From the NCBI RefSeq assembly GCF_018263925.1, contig NZ_JAEVHF010000002.1:248001-312000 (forward strand): a DNA stretch of 64,000 bases, in the 5' to 3' direction. The position numbers were made by a program, and so were the translations under genes. Origin of the DNA: Kistimonas asteriae. Its GTDB lineage: Bacteria; Pseudomonadota; Gammaproteobacteria; Pseudomonadales; Endozoicomonadaceae. The notes under the pieces were generated by a model. That model was not told where the DNA came from. It made no database searches and saw nothing but the letters and a program-made list of their open reading frames with translations. This document shows, one piece after another, positions 18,329-26,120 of the stretch (position 1 is the first letter of the stretch; each line of letters begins with the position of its first letter).

Positions 18329-19183
18329 ATGAATACCTGGCTGAATACGTTGTATCAACGGATGAAGTGGGATCGGGAGAGCTGCAAACGGTTGGGACGT
18401 GTCGTCAAAGGCTTTCGCGAGGGAGGTATTCTGAGTGGCTTGATGTTATGCACTATCACTATGTACAACACTGCATACGCGTTGAATATTGGTAGCGAGG
18501 CTCCGGATTTCTACGCGAACAGCACGAGTGGTGAAATTCATTTTCATGATCAGCTGGAAGGCCGTTACAGTATTTTGTTTTCCCATCCCCAGGATTTCAC
18601 ACCGGTCTGTACCACGGAAATTGGCGCACTGGCCAAGCGTATCGGGGATTTTCAGCGTCGAAAAACCAGCCTGTATGTATTGAGCATCAATACGGTTGAT
18701 GAACATAACCGCTGGGTCAACGATATCAATCGTTTTCTTGGGCGGGAGAGTGATGAGCGCCTGCCTTTCGCTGTTATCGGAAACAGCCCGGGTTTTGATA
18801 ATGTTATAGATATAGCCAGACAGTACGACATGCTTCCTGGCGATCTTGGTGAATCACGAGATCCTGATGTCCAGAAGGAAGGCTTGGGCAGTGCCAGGGA
18901 TAATGCGACAGTACGTACCGTTTTTATCATTGGCCCTGATAAGCGGGTCCGGTTAACCATGTCGTATCCGATGACAACGGGCCGCAATGTGGATGAAATA
19001 TTACGCACACTGGATGCTATCCAGTTTTCGGATCGAACCGGGTTGGCAACGCCTGTTGACTGGAAACCAGGGAAACCCGGCATAGTGCCTCCGGGGATAA
19101 GTGATGCAGAGGCTATGGAGAAGTACTCCGGTGTTGTGAAGGTGAATGACTATCTGCGTTATGCAGATGACCTCAAGTCATAG
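18329..19183 (+). CDS. Prx6-type 1-Cys peroxiredoxin with an N-terminal export segment
   Basis: 284 residues. The peroxiredoxin domain starts near residue 52 (LNIGSEAPDF), with the peroxidatic cysteine C94 in PVCTTE and the Prx6-type long C-terminal domain (DWKPGKPGIVPP near residue 245). It reduces H2O2 and organic hydroperoxides. Unusually, about 50 residues precede the domain, including a basic stretch and a hydrophobic segment (GILSGLMLCTITMYNTAYA), which looks like a signal peptide or anchor. The enzyme is therefore probably periplasmic; ordinary Prx6 enzymes are cytosolic. The ATG has GGAGGTG directly upstream, supporting the extended start. Confidence 0.9.
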   Translation: MNTWLNTLYQRMKWDRESCKRLGRVVKGFREGGILSGLMLCTITMYNTAYALNIGSEAPDFYANSTSGEIHFHDQLEGRYSILFSHPQDFTPVCTTEIGALAKRIGDFQRRKTSLYVLSINTVDEHNRWVNDINRFLGRESDERLPFAVIGNSPGFDNVIDIARQYDMLPGDLGESRDPDVQKEGLGSARDNATVRTVFIIGPDKRVRLTMSYPMTTGRNVDEILRTLDAIQFSDRTGLATPVDWKPGKPGIVPPGISDAEAMEKYSGVVKVNDYLRYADDLKS

Positions 19184-19430
19184 TGGGCCTATGAGGATAG
19201 AACAGGTCCGGGAGGGAGCTAAAGGCCTGTTTTTTGATAGCGTCAATCAAACATTCAGGCGATTGTTTTCGCTTAGCAGGTTTGTTTAGCAGGTATTGTG
19301 GGAAAATGAACGAAGACAAAGTCTGAATGTCTATTCTTATATATGAATAGGTTCTGGATTGATCCTTTCTGTAGATTTTTAACTAACTGTTTTTAAAGAT
19401 TTATTTTGGTTATAGAGATGACAGGGAAGA

Positions 19431-19733
19431 ATGTCTGTTTCAATTAGCAATAGCTCTAAAACGGCCAACGTTACACTGACATGGATAAGTGCATTCCGTT
19501 ACAAATGGAATGACCAGCCAGGTAAACCATGGTTGTACAGACTCGTGGTGTCTCTAAAGTCATGGATTATTCATGAAGACATGAATACAGAGAAATTGGA
19601 TGAATGGTTTACTACACACACGTGCAGAATATTAAATCAGGAATACGGAGCAGCTAAGGAAGAGCGGTTGCTTCGACTGCGTCAAATTCGGGAACATAGA
19701 AAAGCCCAAAGAAGACTACCTAATAGACCGTAG
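19431..19733 (+). CDS. Hypothetical protein, AT-rich
   Basis: 100 residues, basic at the C-terminus (LLRLRQIREHRKAQRRL), with a central amphipathic, Trp-rich part (WLYRLVVSLKSWIIHEDMN). No family recognised. The ATG is preceded by AGGGAA. Base composition is lower in GC than neighbouring core genes, and about 250 bases of AT-rich DNA precede it, which suggests an accessory gene. Confidence 0.5.
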   Translation: MSVSISNSSKTANVTLTWISAFRYKWNDQPGKPWLYRLVVSLKSWIIHEDMNTEKLDEWFTTHTCRILNQEYGAAKEERLLRLRQIREHRKAQRRLPNRP

Positions 19734-19815
19734 TAACCAAATGATTCCGCAGAACGAATAATCCTGCAACACCGTCACATTCAAGCGTCATGAGTAGCTG
19801 TCATTAAGTATGGCC

Positions 19816-20655
19816 TCAAGCCAATGGCGCTCCCTGCTGACAGGCGTATTTGTTGTGGATATCTAGTACAAGCTGGATATTGTTAGGTATGCCGGCTTCG
19901 CCAAAAGCGGCCATAAAATGCGCACTGGCATAGTTGCTGGCGGTGATCTGGTAGGTGTGCAGCCAGAGATCAAAGTCATGCTGTTGTTCGGGCTCAAGCC
20001 GCGGAAAGCGACTTTGTGGACGATCCATACCGATTCGCCATGGCTTGGGGCTAAGGCGTGCCCGAAAGCTGGATTGAGTGTGACAGAGCCTGCGGTAAAG
20101 GGGATCCACCTTGAGCGCCTTGAATATTGTTTTGACTTCCGGTGCATCCGGCGCCATTTCCCGGTTACTGATAATAAAACGAAGGCCGGCGCAGGTTTCG
20201 TATACCAGGAAAACCAGGGAGGGGTGGGTGTTGTGGTAGGACTCAATCTTTTTTAGATAGTACTGCTTGTCCTTCAGAGGAATGCCGATGTACCGCAGCA
20301 GCCGAGCCATGGCGCCCGGCTTGTGGATATCGATGTCACCAAAGACCACCCGATCCGTATTCAGGATAACCGCACCATAACTGTTGCGGGAGAGTATCGC
20401 CACGACCTCGTCATCACGGTTCTTGATCTCAACCAGCTGTTCTTCGCGAATATAGTCGTCAGCGTATTCGTATTCGGTCAGCGTATGTTTATGTTGAAGG
20501 ATGTTGGCCAGCAGTTCTGCGCGTTCTGTCGCGTGGCGACGCGCCTCGGTATGGCTCTCATTGGAAGCCCCCCAGCCGGTGACGGAGGCTGATTCGCCAT
20601 TTCTACCATGAAGGGTGACGGTATCTTTTTGCCAGTACTTTGCAAAGCGCATCAC
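19816..20655 (-). CDS. Conserved hypothetical protein
   Basis: 279 residues with a soluble-protein profile. Conserved-looking segments are AVILNTDRVVFGDIDI (about 95-110), VFLVYETCAGLRFIIS (about 148-163) and DPLYRRLCHTQSSFRARLSP (about 185-205). I have a vague memory of this pattern as a widespread uncharacterised family; the acidic D-x-D after a hydrophobic strand would allow a metal-binding role, but that is speculation. The start ATG-ATG lies at 20655. Confidence 0.75.
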   Translation of the reverse strand: MMRFAKYWQKDTVTLHGRNGESASVTGWGASNESHTEARRHATERAELLANILQHKHTLTEYEYADDYIREEQLVEIKNRDDEVVAILSRNSYGAVILNTDRVVFGDIDIHKPGAMARLLRYIGIPLKDKQYYLKKIESYHNTHPSLVFLVYETCAGLRFIISNREMAPDAPEVKTIFKALKVDPLYRRLCHTQSSFRARLSPKPWRIGMDRPQSRFPRLEPEQQHDFDLWLHTYQITASNYASAHFMAAFGEAGIPNNIQLVLDIHNKYACQQGAPLA

Positions 20656-20736
20656 AATCCCTGCTGTTTTTCTCTACGTCCACAGAACAGCGTATAAGGT
20701 TGTCAGCGATATTGACAGCTTAAGGCGTATTAATGG

Positions 20737-20756
20737 CTGGTTAAAAAATAGACAGT
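20737..20756 (+). repeat. 20-bp direct repeat, first copy
   Basis: CTGGTTAAAAAATAGACAGT; a 19/20 match (G/T difference) recurs at 21088-21107 in the same gene-free region. The CTG...CAG ends suggest a regulator site, but the spacing is too long for a LexA box. Confidence 0.5.
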
Positions 20757-21087
20757 TTTATGCGGAGTAGATAAAACACGGAGTTTCGGCGGTCATCCCG
20801 AAAATAATCACACACTTTCCCACAGTTCATGTGCATGGAAAATGTCGCTTGAAAAGGCTGAAGATAGGTTGTGGATAGGCTGTCGGTGATTTGTTGACAG
20901 ATGGCCTAAGCAAGGAAAGTTGTTTTTTCTATGGGTTCTGAGATGCATTGTGTTGGGTTGTGGATGAAAGGTGTGCAGGCATGGAGAAGCGAGTTACAGG
21001 ATTTATGCACAGAGTGATGTGGGTATTGGATCAGATGCTACGGATTTTCAATGACTTTCTTTAGCAGAAGCATTGCTTGGCAGTTGT

Positions 21088-21107
21088 CTGGTTAAAAAAT
21101 ATACAGT
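21088..21107 (+). repeat. 20-bp direct repeat, second copy
   Basis: CTGGTTAAAAAATATACAGT, 351 bases after the first copy. Confidence 0.5.
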
Positions 21108-21370
21108 AATAAAATAGCGTTATTTATCATGGTGTTAAGCATGTGTTGCAAAGGTGTTCCCGACGATAGCCACATGCTTATAAACAGAAACTGTGTACAG
21201 TCGAGCAACGTTGAAGGGGGGCTTGAAGCCTTGTGAATAAGTTGTAGGTAAGTTTTGGAAAGGCTCTGGATTGATGGGTTATTCAGGGATTGTGGCGGGA
21301 GCAATGAACAGGCTGGTGGACAAAAACCGCCTGTTCATAAAAATCAGTCGCTATAGCTTTGGGATAATCC

Positions 21371-22009
21371 TCAGGGGGCCAGACGGTCAATCTGCCAGTC
21401 GCCGCTGTCCTGCAGCATGTACTGAAAGCGATCATGCAGACGATTAGGACGACCCTGCCAGAACTCAATACTGGACGGAACCACACGATACCCACCCCAG
21501 AAGGAAGGCACCGGCACTTCTCCCTTGCTGAACTTGCGCTTCATCTCGTCCAGTTTCAGTTCCAGAATCTGCCGGTTGGTGATCACGGAACTCTGGTTGG
21601 AGCACCAGGCGCCCAGCTGGCTGCCATGAGGGCGGCTGATGAAATATTTCAGGGTTTCCCCTTTACTGATTTTCTCTGCCTGGCCCTTGATGATGACCTG
21701 CCGTTGGAAACCCAACCAGAGAAACATCAGGGCAACGTGGGGATTCTCTTCGATCTCTTTGGCCTTGTTACTTTCATAATTGGTAAAGAACACGAAACCA
21801 CTGTGGTCAAAGTATTTCAGCAGGACCGTTCGCAGCGAAGGCGCGCCGGCCGCTGTCGCCGTGGCAATGCTCATGGCGTTAGGCTCGGGAATCTCTGCTT
21901 CCTGGGCCTGGTGGAACCAGTATTCAAACTGTTCAGTCGGATTGGGTTTCAGATCATCCCGGCTCAGTCCGCCGCGGGTGTATTCTTCACGTAATGCGCT
22001 GATATCCAT
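21371..22009 (-). CDS. pdxH: Pyridoxamine 5'-phosphate oxidase
   Basis: 212-residue FMN enzyme that makes pyridoxal 5'-phosphate from pyridoxine or pyridoxamine phosphate. It shows the family's FMN- and substrate-binding blocks: [50 protein letters not shown] and a C-terminal [12 protein letters not shown] followed by W-x-I-D-RLAP. Length is standard. It is monocistronic with its own upstream region. Confidence 0.97.
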   Translation of the reverse strand: MDISALREEYTRGGLSRDDLKPNPTEQFEYWFHQAQEAEIPEPNAMSIATATAAGAPSLRTVLLKYFDHSGFVFFTNYESNKAKEIEENPHVALMFLWLGFQRQVIIKGQAEKISKGETLKYFISRPHGSQLGAWCSNQSSVITNRQILELKLDEMKRKFSKGEVPVPSFWGGYRVVPSSIEFWQGRPNRLHDRFQYMLQDSGDWQIDRLAP

Positions 22010-22129
22010 GATGGGTCCTGTGACTGGCTGGTGGGCGCCGGGGTTTCCGGCTCAGGCAGTGTGGGCGATAGTGCAATAGTCGCTATCTTATAGCGTAACG
22101 AATCGGATACCTACCTCTGGGGAATACCT

Positions 22130-22726
22130 GTGACAACCTGGTTAAACGCGTTAACGATTACCCTGCTGATTGCAGGGCTGTCTGGCTGCGGCTTGCTCAA
22201 TGGTCGGGATGAAAGCAGTAGCCATTGTCAGGGCATCTCTGCCCGGAATGGTGATGTCTCGGTCTGTGTGACGGTACCTGCAGGCGAACCGGCTTCGATT
22301 GGCTCAATGCTGGTGACTGTTCGGGAGGGCAAGGCGCAACAGCTGTTGCAGCTTGAGCGTGATGGTACTCCGGAAAGCATCTGGTTGTTACCCGGTGCTG
22401 GTCATCAGCCGGTAATGGTTGTGATGACCCGTTCTGCCGGCAGTGGCAGTTATCCGGTGCTACAGCGATTGGAACCGGTCTATGGCGGCTACGCGGAATC
22501 CGACATGGCGTCGTTGAGCCGTGAGCAGCTGGAAGGCTATATGGGACATGATCGGTTTGAAGTATTTGATGGGCAGCTTTATCGCTACTTTCCCCGGTAT
22601 CGGACGGGGGATACCAATGTGAACCCTACCGGCGGCGAAGCCTGTTACCGGTATGATTTTGCCAGTGAGCACTGGTTTCAATGCCCTCCTGATCCTCGAA
22701 TCGAGGCTGGTTCCGCCGCAGAGTGA
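22130..22726 (+). CDS. Putative lipoprotein of unknown function
   Basis: 198 residues with a signal peptide and lipobox (LLIAGLSGC, Cys at residue 20). The mature part has two early cysteines (HCQG, VCVTV) and a beta-rich body. A segment GGEACYRYDFASEHWFQC near the C-terminus adds two more cysteines, so disulfides in the periplasm are likely. The start is GTG 22130 with GGGGA upstream. No family recognised. Confidence 0.75.
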   Translation: MTTWLNALTITLLIAGLSGCGLLNGRDESSSHCQGISARNGDVSVCVTVPAGEPASIGSMLVTVREGKAQQLLQLERDGTPESIWLLPGAGHQPVMVVMTRSAGSGSYPVLQRLEPVYGGYAESDMASLSREQLEGYMGHDRFEVFDGQLYRYFPRYRTGDTNVNPTGGEACYRYDFASEHWFQCPPDPRIEAGSAAE

Positions 22727-22732
22727 GTGCGC

Positions 22733-22780
22733 TGTTACCGTGAGGGGTACGTGTTACCCGAAATGGTGGTATGTGTAACA
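22733..22780 (+). promoter_or_regulatory. CbrB-like upstream activator site, copy B
   Basis: TGTTACC (22733-22739), TGTTACC (22752-22758) and inverted TGTAACA (22774-22780), with 17 bases between GTTAC and GTAAC. It ends 75 bases before the sigma-54 promoter, matching copies A and C. Confidence 0.65.
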
Positions 22781-22855
22781 TGTTGGAGCATTGAGGGTCG
22801 GGTTTACCCGAGCCTATATTTTCTATCTTATTGATTTATATGTTAAATCTGTTTT

Positions 22856-22871
22856 TGGCACAGCCCCTGCT
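22856..22871 (+). promoter_or_regulatory. Sigma-54 (RpoN) promoter of RNA B
   Basis: TGGCACAGCCCCTGCT: -24 TGGCAC and -12 CTGCT with correct spacing, the best -12 match of the three copies. The predicted +1 is at about 22882 in CACAACAAG. Confidence 0.8.
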
Positions 22872-22881
22872 ATATGTCTGG

Positions 22882-23162
22882 CACAACAAGAAGAAGCAAA
22901 AATAATAATAAGAAGAACAAAAATAAGAAAATTGACCGCGCTAATAAGAAAAACAACCGCGGACAAGTTGATTACTTTGCAGGATGCTTTTTTGTGATGC
23001 TGCCAGAAGCAGGAAGCCGGTGAGTGCTCAGAAGTCTGTGTAAACAGTCCGGCAGGAACCGGAGTCAGGGAAGAAGAACAAGGTATTGTTCGCACATTCT
23101 ATAAAGTAATCCGCTTGTACAAGATACCTTCTGACGGAGCCTTACGGCTCCGTTTCTGTTTT
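22882..23162 (+). ncRNA. CrcZ-like Hfq/Crc-sequestering small RNA, copy B
   Basis: Predicted ~280-nt transcript, the richest in binding motifs: four AAN units at 22885-22896, eleven consecutive units at 22898-22930, and five more at 22943-22957 inside the loop of a CCGCG/CGCGG hairpin. CAAGTTGATTACTTT (22964-22978) pairs with AAAGTAATCCGCTTG (23103-23117). Relative to copy A the pair C-G has become T-A on both sides, a compensatory change. A terminator closes the RNA. By analogy with CrcZ/CrcY it should soak up Hfq/Crc when poor carbon sources are used. Confidence 0.8.
23134..23162 (+). terminator. Rho-independent terminator of RNA B
   Basis: ACGGAGCC-TTAC-GGCTCCGT stem followed by a T-rich tract (TTTCTGTTTT). 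Confidence 0.9.
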
Positions 23163-23292
23163 ACCTTCCTTCTTTACTCGCCACGCTCTGACGCAAGTCT
23201 GTCGGAAAAGGCTGGCTAGCGGCTATTCCAGTCTTGCCGTCGACCGAAAGCCGCCTATGATCAGCTCAAACGACAAACAAAGTGGTGAAACA

Positions 23293-24219
23293 ATGCGTTG
23301 TCCGATCATTATTGATTGCGATCCCGGCCATGATGATGCCCTGGCACTGTTGCTGGCAGGCGCCAGCGATGAGTTGGATCTGCTGGGTGTCACTGTAGTG
23401 GCAGGCAACCAGACGATAGATAAAACGCTCTATAACGCACTACGAGTGTTAACCCTGGCAGGCCTGTGCCCACCGGTGGCTGCCGGTGCTGATACATCCT
23501 TAAGTGGCCCCATTACGCCCTCTGATCTGATGGGCGAGACCGGGTTGGATGGCGCCGTTTTACCCGAACCTGCCTTTGAGCCTGAATCCATGACGGCTGT
23601 CGAATTACTGGCAAAGCTGGTGAGTGAGGCTGAGGAACCGGTGACACTGGTACCGATTGGCCCGCTGACCAATATTGCCGTCTTCCTGACCGGTTGGCCG
23701 GCATTACGTAGCAAGATCAAGCAGATTGTCCTGATGGGCGGCGGTACCTTTGGCAATATTACGCCGGCAGCGGAATTCAATATTCTGACTGATCCTGTAG
23801 CAGGTGATGTGGTGTTCCGGTCAGGTATTCCCATCGTCATGCTGGGGCTGGATGTTACCTACAAAGCATTGATCTTTGATAGGGAAGTGGAACAAATCCG
23901 GGGTCTGGGCAGTTCCGTCGGCATTGCAGTGGCTGAGATGATGGAATTTTATACCCGCCAGAGTGTGCGTTGTGGTTACACGACGGAAGGGGCGCATCTC
24001 TATGACCCCTGCACCATTGCCTGGTTGCTGGATCCAACACTATTCAGCGGTAGAAAAGCCCATGTGACGGTGGAAACCAGTGGCGTGCAGAGTCATGGCA
24101 TGACGGTGGTGGACTTTGATGGCAAGCACTCGGAGGGTCGCTGTAATGCTGAGATCATTATGGATGTTGACCGTGAACGATTCATCAAGCTGTTAATGGA
24201 GCGGTTAGCCCGTTACTGA
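23293..24219 (+). CDS. Pyrimidine/purine ribonucleoside hydrolase (Rih/IU-NH family)
   Basis: About 308 residues. The calcium-binding signature DCDPGHDDALAL sits at the N-terminus (8-19), followed by LLGVTVVAGNQ, LVPIGPLTNIA and MGGG, then EFNILTDPVA with the second aspartate cluster, and a C-terminal HLYDPCTIAWLL that supplies the His-Asp pair. It hydrolyses nucleosides to ribose and base for salvage. ATG 23293 is preferred by homology to RihA length; ATG 23257 would add twelve residues. It is framed by RNA B upstream and RNA C downstream. Confidence 0.93.
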   Translation: MRCPIIIDCDPGHDDALALLLAGASDELDLLGVTVVAGNQTIDKTLYNALRVLTLAGLCPPVAAGADTSLSGPITPSDLMGETGLDGAVLPEPAFEPESMTAVELLAKLVSEAEEPVTLVPIGPLTNIAVFLTGWPALRSKIKQIVLMGGGTFGNITPAAEFNILTDPVAGDVVFRSGIPIVMLGLDVTYKALIFDREVEQIRGLGSSVGIAVAEMMEFYTRQSVRCGYTTEGAHLYDPCTIAWLLDPTLFSGRKAHVTVETSGVQSHGMTVVDFDGKHSEGRCNAEIIMDVDRERFIKLLMERLARY

Positions 24220-24229
24220 GCCCGGCAAG

Positions 24230-24277
24230 TGTTACCGGTGGGGAGGATGTTACGCCTGTCCTTTGCCAACGGTAACG
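24230..24277 (+). promoter_or_regulatory. CbrB-like upstream activator site, copy C
   Basis: TGTTACC (24230-24236), TGTTAC (24248-24253) and inverted GGTAACG (24271-24277), with 18 bases between GTTAC and GTAAC. It ends 75 bases before the promoter and starts only ten bases after the nucleoside hydrolase stop. Confidence 0.62.
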
Positions 24278-24352
24278 AACTGTGACCGGTTTAACAGGCT
24301 GCTTGATTGTAAGGATTTTGTAAGTTCATGAAAATGAAACAATTTTTAAAAC

Positions 24353-24368
24353 TGGCACAGTAACTGTA
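24353..24368 (+). promoter_or_regulatory. Sigma-54 (RpoN) promoter of RNA C
   Basis: TGGCACAGTAACTGTA with correct -24/-12 spacing. The predicted +1 is at about 24379 in CACAATAAAAATAATAAG, almost identical to the start of RNA A. Confidence 0.75.
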
Positions 24369-24378
24369 ATAGGACGGG

Positions 24379-24658
24379 CACAATAAAAATAATAAGCACG
24401 ACCGGCCGCAAACAAAAAGAAAAAGGGGCCACCGCCCGTCCTAATAACAATAACAGGGCAGGCAAGCTGATTACTTTGCAGGATGATGTCTTGTGGTTCT
24501 GCAAGCAAATGGAATCGGGGTCGCGGAGAAGAGGCTGATTGATCAGCCCGGCGCAAACCGGTGCAGGGAAGACAGAAAGCTATTGACTACACAGTGGATG
24601 TAAAGTAATCCGTTTGTCACATACTCCTCGACGGGGCCGAAAGGCCCCGTTTCTTTGT
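24379..24658 (+). ncRNA. CrcZ-like Hfq/Crc-sequestering small RNA, copy C
   Basis: Predicted ~280-nt transcript with three (AAN)n arrays: five units at 24382-24396, five at 24411-24425 within a GGCC/GGCC-closed loop, and four at 24443-24454. CAAGCTGATTACTTT (24463-24477) pairs with AAAGTAATCCGTTTG (24602-24616), keeping the T-A replacement seen in copy B and adding a C-G to T-G variant. CAGGGAAG at about 24564-24571 also occurs in B, and CAGGGAA in A. It ends at a GAAA-loop terminator. No coding capacity is supported. Confidence 0.78.
24631..24658 (+). terminator. Rho-independent terminator of RNA C
   Basis: ACGGGGCC-GAAA-GGCCCCGT stem followed by TTTCTTTG. Confidence 0.92.
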
Positions 24659-24817
24659 CTGGACTCTGTCAAAAAGGGAGGCGGCTCTTGATGGTAGTCG
24701 TTTGTTTGATGTGCATTATTCCCCAGCGTAATAGCTTGAATTCTCTTTAGACCTGCTGTTTTTACTAGTTACAATACGTGCATCAGATTAGGCGTACTCA
24801 GCGTCTGAGGTTGTATG

Positions 24818-24910
24818 TAAGTACCCGGCCATAAATAATCTCATATTTTATCGGCTACAGCCCACAGAGTGAGGTCTTGTTCGCTAAAAAAACTGAAGAC
24901 TGGGTACTTA
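24818..24910. mobile_element. MITE-like element, copy 1 (93 bp)
   Basis: Bounded by perfect 9-bp terminal inverted repeats TAAGTACCC / GGGTACTTA. The interior contains TAATCTCATATTTTATCG and CTACAGCCCACA. A second element of about 92 bp with the same ends and interior lies inverted at 33076-33167. It has no coding capacity and is 127 bases upstream of the ankyrin gene. The remaining DNA between 24659 and 25037 shows no gene. Confidence 0.65.
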
Positions 24911-25037
24911 TGTCATCCAATCGGAACTTCCAGCAGGTGAACAGGTCATAGTATACATCACAGGGAAACATACTTAGATGCATATATTGTTTGCAGATAT
25001 GGAAGATGCTAGGTAGTTATCATTCAAGGAGTTTGAA

Positions 25038-26027
25038 ATGGAAAATATTCAGCAAGCGGGTATTAGTCATTCATTGAGATCAAACCGCCATTCAGATCAG
25101 GATGAAGTAAGTCAAAGTAGATTTAGAGGCAGGAATATCGCCAGAATGCTAATGGATAATGTTACTACTGATAGTGAAGTCATAGACCTTATTCTTCGTA
25201 GAGAAGCGGATTTAGAAACAGAAAATCCCGATTATTTCCAGAAATGGAGGCCTATATATATTGCAGCAAGGTATGCAAAGCTAGCTGTTGTTGAAAGCTT
25301 GATAGAAGCAGGTGTTGATATTACTAATACTAATGAAAATGGTGAAACTGCATTGCATTCGGCGGTAGATTGGGGCAGTTTAGATATAGTAAAAGCATTG
25401 CTAGCTGCAGAAGTCGGCTTGTTTACAATCGGTGGAAAAACTTTATTCGACGATGAGGAAGATACCGATGTATTATCTTATCCATTAATCAATATGACGA
25501 ATTCACATGGGGACACCGCCTTAGTTCTTGCATGCTCGGTAGGACGTGAAGACAAGTTGAAAGCCTTATTAGAGGCCGGTGCTTCTACCAAGATTGGTAA
25601 TCCAGTATTAACAGCCACGGCAAATGTAAGCGAACACGGAGAATCAAAAACAAAAAGAAATGTTGAAATGCTAATTGAGTACAAATCGAATCCCGATAAA
25701 TGGCACTTAGGTATAGGGCCTACTCCTTTATTTGATCTGATTAGATTTAATAAGCCTTTGTCGGTGGTAAAGTTATTGGTAAAAAATGGTGCAAATTTAT
25801 ACGTAAGGGATGACAGGGGTGATACACCGTACTCTTTATTAGTCGAGAGATACGGTGAAGAATCTGAAGAATTAAATGAGCTTAGATCATTGGCAAAGTT
25901 CCCATCGCTTAAAAAGTTGAGTGTAAATTCGGTTGCTAAACATTTACATAACGAATCTGATGTTGATGAGCTTCACCTCCCCGATAAGAGAAAATTCCCT
26001 GAAGAGATTAAAAATCTTTTTAAGTAG
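25038..26027 (+). CDS. Ankyrin-repeat protein, AT-rich
   Basis: 329 residues with about five ankyrin repeats between residues 70 and 270. Clear units are RPIYIAARYAKLAVVESLIE, GETALHSAVDWGSLDIVKAL, GDTALVLACSVGREDKLKAL and TPLFDLIRFNKPLSVVKLLV. There is no signal peptide. The N-terminal 30 residues are polar and the C-terminus is charged. Ankyrin proteins mediate protein-protein contacts and in symbionts are often secreted effectors; no secretion signal proves that here. AAGGAG precedes the ATG. Its AT-rich codon use differs from the core genes, and the MITE-like element next to it suggests acquisition. Confidence 0.9.
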   Translation: MENIQQAGISHSLRSNRHSDQDEVSQSRFRGRNIARMLMDNVTTDSEVIDLILRREADLETENPDYFQKWRPIYIAARYAKLAVVESLIEAGVDITNTNENGETALHSAVDWGSLDIVKALLAAEVGLFTIGGKTLFDDEEDTDVLSYPLINMTNSHGDTALVLACSVGREDKLKALLEAGASTKIGNPVLTATANVSEHGESKTKRNVEMLIEYKSNPDKWHLGIGPTPLFDLIRFNKPLSVVKLLVKNGANLYVRDDRGDTPYSLLVERYGEESEELNELRSLAKFPSLKKLSVNSVAKHLHNESDVDELHLPDKRKFPEEIKNLFK

Positions 26028-26045
26028 AAGTGGATGAACTAAGTT

Positions 26046-26110
26046 GTATTCGACTTGATCAGACAGTTACCTTTTCTTGGATGATCACTGTCAGATCAAG
26101 TCGGGAATAC
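26046..26110. repeat. Long inverted repeat between convergent genes
   Basis: GACTTGATCAGACAG on the left pairs with CTGTCAGATCAAGTC on the right (14 of 15), extended outward by GTATTC/GAATAC after a two-base bulge. The loop is about 21 bases. It lies between the ends of the ankyrin gene and puuB and may act as a bidirectional terminator, although no T-tract follows. Confidence 0.6.
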
Positions 26111-26120
26111 AGCAAATGAC

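Larger units (their letters stand above)
20656..21370. other. Gene-free ~715-bp region with DnaA-box-like sites
   Basis: No coding region is supported. Two sites match TTATNCACA exactly: 21003-21011 (plus) and 21232-21240 (minus). Two more differ by one base: TGTGGATAG at 20871-20879 and TGTGGATGA at 20960-20968. The region also carries a 20-bp direct repeat (listed separately). It could be a regulatory or DnaA-titrating region; chance is not excluded. Confidence 0.35.

Noticed and set aside
20737-21107. LexA boxes in the repeated CTGGTTAAAAAATA-ACAGT
   Set aside because: The CTG to CAG distance is three bases too long for a LexA operator, and the neighbouring genes are not SOS genes.
20656-21370. 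Chromosomal replication origin
   Set aside because: DnaA-like boxes are few, there is no AT-rich 13-mer array, and no dnaA, gidA or rpmH nearby.
24372-24440. GGACGGGC/GCCCGTCC as a stem of RNA C
   Set aside because: The left arm lies mostly upstream of the predicted transcription start, so it can form in RNA only if the start is a few bases earlier; not counted as evidence.
24326-24556. Minus-strand 76-codon frame over RNA C
   Set aside because: It runs antisense through the promoter, the AAN arrays and the stem; no start signal and no similarity to a known protein.
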